From Lachnospiraceae bacterium (GTDB taxonomy: Bacteria; Bacillota; Clostridia; Lachnospirales; Lachnospiraceae), in contig CAAHDV010000211.1 in assembly GCA_900770535.1 (NCBI GenBank), forward strand, positions 1 to 13,599: 13,599 bases of DNA, in the 5' to 3' direction. The stretch's first letter is position 1; the number at the start of each line of letters is the position of its first letter. The position numbers were made by a program, and so were the translations under genes. Positions 12,468 to 13,599 of this stretch are shown here, piece after piece. The notes beneath the pieces are model-generated. The model did not search any database, was not told the DNA's origin, and saw only the letters and a program-made list of their open reading frames with translations.

Positions 12468-12899
12468 ATGAATTCTTTTACAGCATTACTGCTTGCAGGA
12501 CTCGGAACTGTTTTCATTCTGGTAATCGGCTGGTACATTCTTCAGGCTGTCGCTTACTGGAAGATTTTTGAGAAGGCAGGCGAACCTGGCTGGAAGGCAA
12601 TCATCCCGTTCTACAACACCTACACCCAGTACAAGTTCACCTGGAACACCCAGGCATTCTGGATTGTCCTGATTGGCGGCATTGTGGGCGGAATCTTACA
12701 GGAAGCAACCGAAGGCATTCCATCTCTGCTCGGAACCCTGATCATGCTGATCGTAGCAATCTTTAACATCATTTCTTTAAACAAGCTGGCAAAAGCATTC
12801 GGACATGGTGTTGGTTTTACCATCGGCCTCTTCTTCTTAAATCCGATTTTCATGCTGATCCTTGGATTCAGCGGTGACGAATATATCGGACCACAGTAA
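12468..12899 (+). CDS. DUF5684 family membrane protein
   Basis: A 143-residue integral membrane protein. It has about four hydrophobic segments (roughly 5-30, 62-78, 86-103 and 112-130). The signature AYWKIFEKAGEPGWKAIIPF followed by YNTY lies between the first and second. That is the DUF5684 pattern, a family of unknown function common in Firmicutes. AAAGGAAGG lies a normal distance before ATG 12468. It stands alone between its own promoter and a shared terminator, divergent from the wall-binding-repeat gene. No partner gene suggests a function. Confidence 0.88.
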   Translation: MNSFTALLLAGLGTVFILVIGWYILQAVAYWKIFEKAGEPGWKAIIPFYNTYTQYKFTWNTQAFWIVLIGGIVGGILQEATEGIPSLLGTLIMLIVAIFNIISLNKLAKAFGHGVGFTIGLFFLNPIFMLILGFSGDEYIGPQ

Positions 12900-12911
12900 A
12901 TTTAAAACAGC

Positions 12912-12958
12912 AAAAATGCCATTCGTTTCTGTGAATTTCACAGGCGAATGGCATTTTT
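12912..12958. terminator. Bidirectional terminator between the DUF5684 and sugar kinase genes
   Basis: AAAAATGCCATTCG (12912-12925) pairs perfectly with CGAATGGCATTTTT (12945-12958); an inner stem CTGTGA/TCACAG (12929-12943) extends it. T-runs lie at both ends in the right sense, so it serves both convergent genes. Confidence 0.9.
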
Positions 12959-12977
12959 CTGTTCTGTTATAAAAGTT

Positions 12978-13599
12978 TTAACGCTGCACTCTTCCGGAGC
13001 TGTCCCCGCCGGCCAGCTTCTCCACCTCCGCGCGGGTCACCAGATTGAAATCTCCCGGAATTGTATGCTTCAGAGCCGCCGCCGCGGTTCCAAACTCCAG
13101 AGCCGTCTTCATATCCTTTCCATCCAGGAAACTGCAGATCAGGCCGGATGTAAAGGCATCTCCACCACCCACACGATCCACGATTGGAGCTATGGTATAC
13201 TTCTTGGAATGATAAAACTCCTTTGTCTTTCCGTCCATAATGCAGGCAGACCAGCCGTTGTTGGATGCGCTGTGGCTTTCTCTCAGGGAGCTTGCAATGT
13301 AACGGAAACCAAAACGGTCCGCCATCTGGCTGAATATGTTCATATAACCGGCCAGCTCCAGATTGCCGGACATGACATCACTGCCCTCCGGCTTGAAGCC
13401 CAGCACTTTCTCCGCGTCCTCCTCGTTGCCAATACAGATATCCACATACTGCATGAGGTTGGTCATAACCTCACGGGCTTTTTCCTGGGACCAGAGCTTT
13501 TTGCGGAAATTTAAATCCACAGATACGGTGAGGCCATGGGCTTTTGCAGCCTTTAATGCCTCCTCCGTAAGCTTTGCCGCGCTGTCGGAAAGTGCCGGA
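12978..13599 (-). CDS. kdgK: PfkB-family sugar kinase, probably 2-keto-3-deoxygluconate kinase (5' end outside the window)
   Basis: The C-terminal 206 or so residues of a ribokinase-like kinase; the frame is open to the right edge, beginning PALSDSAAKLTEEALKAAKA. Family marks: SVDLNFRKKLW, CIGNEEDAEKVLGF, the catalytic-base motif DRVGGGDAFTSGL (the Asp of GGGD takes the sugar hydroxyl proton), KHTIPGDFN, and the closing GDSSGRVQR. The CIGNEEDAE and IPGDFN segments and the DSSGRVQR end fit clostridial 2-dehydro-3-deoxygluconokinases, which phosphorylate KDG in uronic acid breakdown. Other PfkB substrates cannot be excluded from half a protein. The N-terminal substrate-binding region and start codon are not in the window. 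Confidence 0.82.
   Translation of the reverse strand, partial: PALSDSAAKLTEEALKAAKAHGLTVSVDLNFRKKLWSQEKAREVMTNLMQYVDICIGNEEDAEKVLGFKPEGSDVMSGNLELAGYMNIFSQMADRFGFRYIASSLRESHSASNNGWSACIMDGKTKEFYHSKKYTIAPIVDRVGGGDAFTSGLICSFLDGKDMKTALEFGTAAAALKHTIPGDFNLVTRAEVEKLAGGDSSGRVQR

Noticed and set aside
12948..13514. 188-codon plus-strand frame opposite the sugar kinase
   Set aside because: Antisense shadow of the PfkB motifs; it starts within the terminator.
1..13599. tRNA, rRNA, CRISPR, prophage or insertion sequence genes
   Set aside because: None seen on either strand: no transposase, integrase, tRNA fold or spacer array. The only mobile-like sequence is the palindrome at 8264-8457.

Overview
The window looks like chromosome of a gut-type member of the Lachnospiraceae (Clostridia, Firmicutes). 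This rests on the gene set (tandem feoA genes, feoB, a Cys-rich FeoB-associated peptide, DUF6110, DUF3793 and DUF5684 proteins, a cell-wall-binding-repeat protein), strong AGGAGG-type ribosome binding sites, TTGACT/TATACT promoters and moderate base composition. It is inferred from protein character, not from a database search. Most genes are on the minus strand.

Layout, left to right: the 5' end of a heavy-metal P-type ATPase (1-341, minus) and a DUF6110 protein (542-862, minus). Next is a five-gene ferrous-iron uptake operon read right to left (feoA, feoA, feoB, a 54-residue Cys-rich peptide with a GTG start, and a very short Fur-like regulator; 4473 to 1081). Then comes a zinc/manganese ABC importer operon (znuA, znuC, znuB; 7539 to 4737) whose binding protein carries a His-rich stretch built from three 60-bp repeats. 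Beyond it are a degraded secreted esterase gene (7703-8141), a large imperfect palindrome of about 194 bp (8264-8457), and a flavodoxin gene with an upstream DUF3793 gene (8475-9665). A MerR-family regulator follows on the plus strand (9911-10744), convergent with a secreted cell-wall-binding-repeat protein (10852-12276, minus). The window closes with a DUF5684 membrane protein (12468-12899, plus) and the 3' part of a 2-keto-3-deoxygluconate-type sugar kinase (12978 to the right edge, minus).

The genes form a metal-homeostasis neighbourhood. A 16-bp dyad, RTTAG-N6-CTAAC, recurs at six places: three in the feo promoter (one centred on the -10), one just before the Fur-like gene, and two in the DUF3793-flavodoxin promoter (one a perfect palindrome filling the spacer). 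This suggests one metal-sensing repressor controls iron import together with flavodoxin, a known iron-sparing electron carrier. The spacing also fits the TTAG-N6-CTAA pattern inside DtxR/IdeR boxes, so the regulator could be the local short Fur-like protein or a DtxR/MntR-type protein encoded elsewhere. Separately, the cell-wall-binding-repeat gene has a 19-bp-spacer promoter filled by a perfect 10-1-10 palindrome, the hallmark of MerR-type activation, and a MerR gene lies convergently next to it.
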